16,171 bases of DNA from Clostridiales bacterium. Lineage in GTDB: Bacteria > Bacillota > Clostridia > Oscillospirales > QAMX01. This document shows positions 12,959 through 16,171 of this stretch, in pieces. How positions within the stretch are numbered: position 1 is the first letter of the stretch; every line of letters begins with the position of its first letter. Below the pieces are notes generated by a model. The model was given only the letters and a program-made list of their open reading frames with translations, ran no database searches and was not told the origin of the DNA. The position numbers were made by a program, and so were the translations under genes. Where the stretch lies: NCBI GenBank assembly GCA_012841675.1, contig DUUG01000252.1, positions 1 to 16,171 of the forward strand, read 5' to 3'.

Positions 12959-12988
12959 TTGTGTAAAATTCTTTTTTTATGATACAAT
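12959..12988 (+). promoter_or_regulatory. Promoter of the P-type ATPase gene, extended -10
   Basis: -10 TACAAT (12983-12988) with an upstream TG (extended -10), an 18-bp spacer containing a T7 run, and a partial -35 TTGTGT (12959-12964). The predicted start falls at about 12995, exactly on an ATG that is out of frame with the ATPase. Confidence 0.65.
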
Positions 12989-13025
12989 AAACCTATGGAA
13001 AACATTTCTAATAGGGGGGATTCTT

Positions 13026-15638
<2,613 letters not shown>

Positions 15639-15644
15639 TAACCC

Positions 15645-15685
15645 CCCCGGAGGAAGCCCTTCGCAAGAAAGCCCTTTCTCCGGGG
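15645..15685 (+). terminator. Probable terminator hairpin after the Ca2+-ATPase gene
   Basis: CCCCGGAG (15645-15652) pairs with CTCCGGGG (15678-15685) around a 25-nt loop, followed by CTTATTTCT. The 8-bp GC-rich stem is good but the U tract is poor and the loop large, so termination may be partial and allow read-through into the small gene at 15713. Confidence 0.5.
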
Positions 15686-15712
15686 CTTATTTCTGAAAAT
15701 TAGGAGGACACT

Positions 15713-15961
15713 ATGGAGAGAGAGTTTATCGGAAAAGATGTAGAGGTGCTGGTTTCCTTTGCCGGCAGTTTTCGGGATGCAGGGTATGCGCCCGTTAAAT
15801 TTCATGGAAAACTGCTCGATACGGACGAAAACTACCTGAAAATGCAAGTCAATAAAGCGGAGCTGGCTATTACAGGCATTTTGGGAAGTATGGGATTGAA
15901 AAACTCCGGCCTTATGCTTATTAAGAGAGATTACGTCATTTACATGAGAGATGCAAGGTAA
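15713..15961 (+). CDS. Small protein with probable Sm-like (LSm) fold
   Basis: An 82-residue soluble protein. No family is recognised by name, but the pattern resembles an Sm-like RNA-binding fold. An Sm1-type stretch FHGKLLDTDENYLKMQV (about 30-46) has the Gly, the Asp and the hydrophobic alternation. Near the end LMLIKRDYVIYM (67-78) has the position and shape of Sm2. A linker of about 20 residues (NKAELAITGILGSMGLKNSG) joins them. The ATG follows TAGGAGGA at ideal distance, and a strong terminator comes 4 bp after the stop, so it is a genuine gene. It may share the ATPase transcript by read-through. It could be an Hfq-like or ribosome-associated RNA binder, or another small beta-barrel with an unrelated role; only a structure comparison can tell. 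Confidence 0.65.
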   Translation: MEREFIGKDVEVLVSFAGSFRDAGYAPVKFHGKLLDTDENYLKMQVNKAELAITGILGSMGLKNSGLMLIKRDYVIYMRDAR

Positions 15962-15964
15962 ATC

Positions 15965-16011
15965 AAGTCCTCGATTTAGGATAAAACCCAAATCGAGGAC
16001 TTTCTTTTTCC
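15965..16011 (+). terminator. Intrinsic terminator of the Sm-like gene
   Basis: Perfect 13-bp stem AAGTCCTCGATTT (15965-15977) / AAATCGAGGACTT (15990-16002) with a 12-nt loop, then TTCTTTTTCC. It starts just after the TAA at 15959-15961. Confidence 0.92.
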
Positions 16012-16035
16012 ATTTCTGCTCATATTCCTATGCCA

Positions 16036-16071
16036 AAAACAAGGGGCGCCTTCCGTTACAAAGGCGTCCCT
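16036..16071 (-). terminator. Intrinsic terminator of the leftward gene at the right edge
   Basis: In the leftward transcript AGGGACGCCTT (16071-16061) pairs with AAGGCGCCCCT (16052-16042), with one A-C mismatch and an 8-nt loop, followed by TGTTTTTGG. It faces the terminator at 15965-16011, as expected for two convergent genes. Confidence 0.8.
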
Positions 16072-16079
16072 AATGGAAT

Positions 16080-16171
16080 CTATGTTTCCTTGCGTCTGTT
16101 TCCAACCACCTTGCTGCCTGCGAGAGAAACAACCACCGCCACCAGCGATACCCCCGTAAGCCACAGAAATA
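16080..16171 (-). CDS. C-terminal end of a membrane protein (cut by window edge)
   Basis: The leftward frame from the edge ends at TAG (16082-16080). Its 29 visible codons read as one hydrophobic helix (FLWLTGVSLVAVVVSLAG) followed by a basic tail SKVVGNRRKET. That composition (a helix, then positive charges) and the good terminator just beyond support a real gene end rather than a chance frame. The family cannot be named from so short a piece. A competing frame in the same stretch gives a glycine- and arginine-rich peptide with no membrane helix and is less likely. Confidence 0.45.
   Translation of the reverse strand, partial: FLWLTGVSLVAVVVSLAGSKVVGNRRKET

Noticed and set aside
15976..16164. 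62-codon leftward open frame at the right edge
   Set aside because: It reads through two terminators (16036-16071 and 15965-16011). A membrane-helix frame ending at 16080 before the terminator is more likely.

Overview
The window looks like chromosomal DNA of a mid-GC Firmicute, most probably from the Clostridia. This rests on purine-rich Shine-Dalgarno sequences (AAGGAGG, AAAGGAGG), textbook TTGACA/TATAAT-type promoters, many U-tailed intrinsic terminators, a YlmH-type S4 protein, a small cold-shock protein and clostridial-style ABC exporters with an N-terminal zinc ribbon. No tRNA, rRNA, CRISPR array, IS element or phage gene was seen.

Left block (1-2615, leftward). A GtrA-like membrane protein, the S4 RNA-binding protein YlmH, a TIM-barrel sugar isomerase/epimerase and the N-terminal 187 residues of 6-phosphogluconate dehydrogenase (cut by the window edge) are packed with gaps of 4-16 bp or an ATGA overlap, so they probably form one operon. 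To the right lies a single cold-shock gene (leftward) with a strong promoter, a 56-nt palindromic leader hairpin and a perfect 14-bp terminator stem. The ridA gene is divergent from it, with its own extended -10 promoter.

Middle block (3769-5083). Two AT-richer membrane-protein genes of unknown function run rightward. The larger is an internal duplication of a '2 TM plus soluble motif' unit. They end in a palindrome-rich intergenic region with a bidirectional terminator.

Transporter block (5084-10868, leftward). A GNAT acetyltransferase, an ABC exporter, a DUF1854 protein and a second ABC exporter form a tight operon. Both exporters carry an unusual N-terminal extension: a possible PH-like domain followed by a four-cysteine zinc ribbon. 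Upstream of the operon (11062-11351) is a compact transcription unit with a near-consensus promoter, a perfect Shine-Dalgarno, a 34-codon ORF and a strong terminator. It could be a stand-alone small-peptide gene or an attenuating leader of the operon.

Right block (11475-16171). Rightward genes encode a MATE efflux transporter, a P-type Ca2+-ATPase whose start codon is problematic, and a small protein with features of an Sm-like fold. A leftward membrane-protein C-terminus enters from the right edge; it and the Sm-like gene each have their own terminator. The best candidates for new biology are the 34-codon unit, the csp leader hairpin, the PH/zinc-ribbon exporter pair with DUF1854, and the Sm-like protein.
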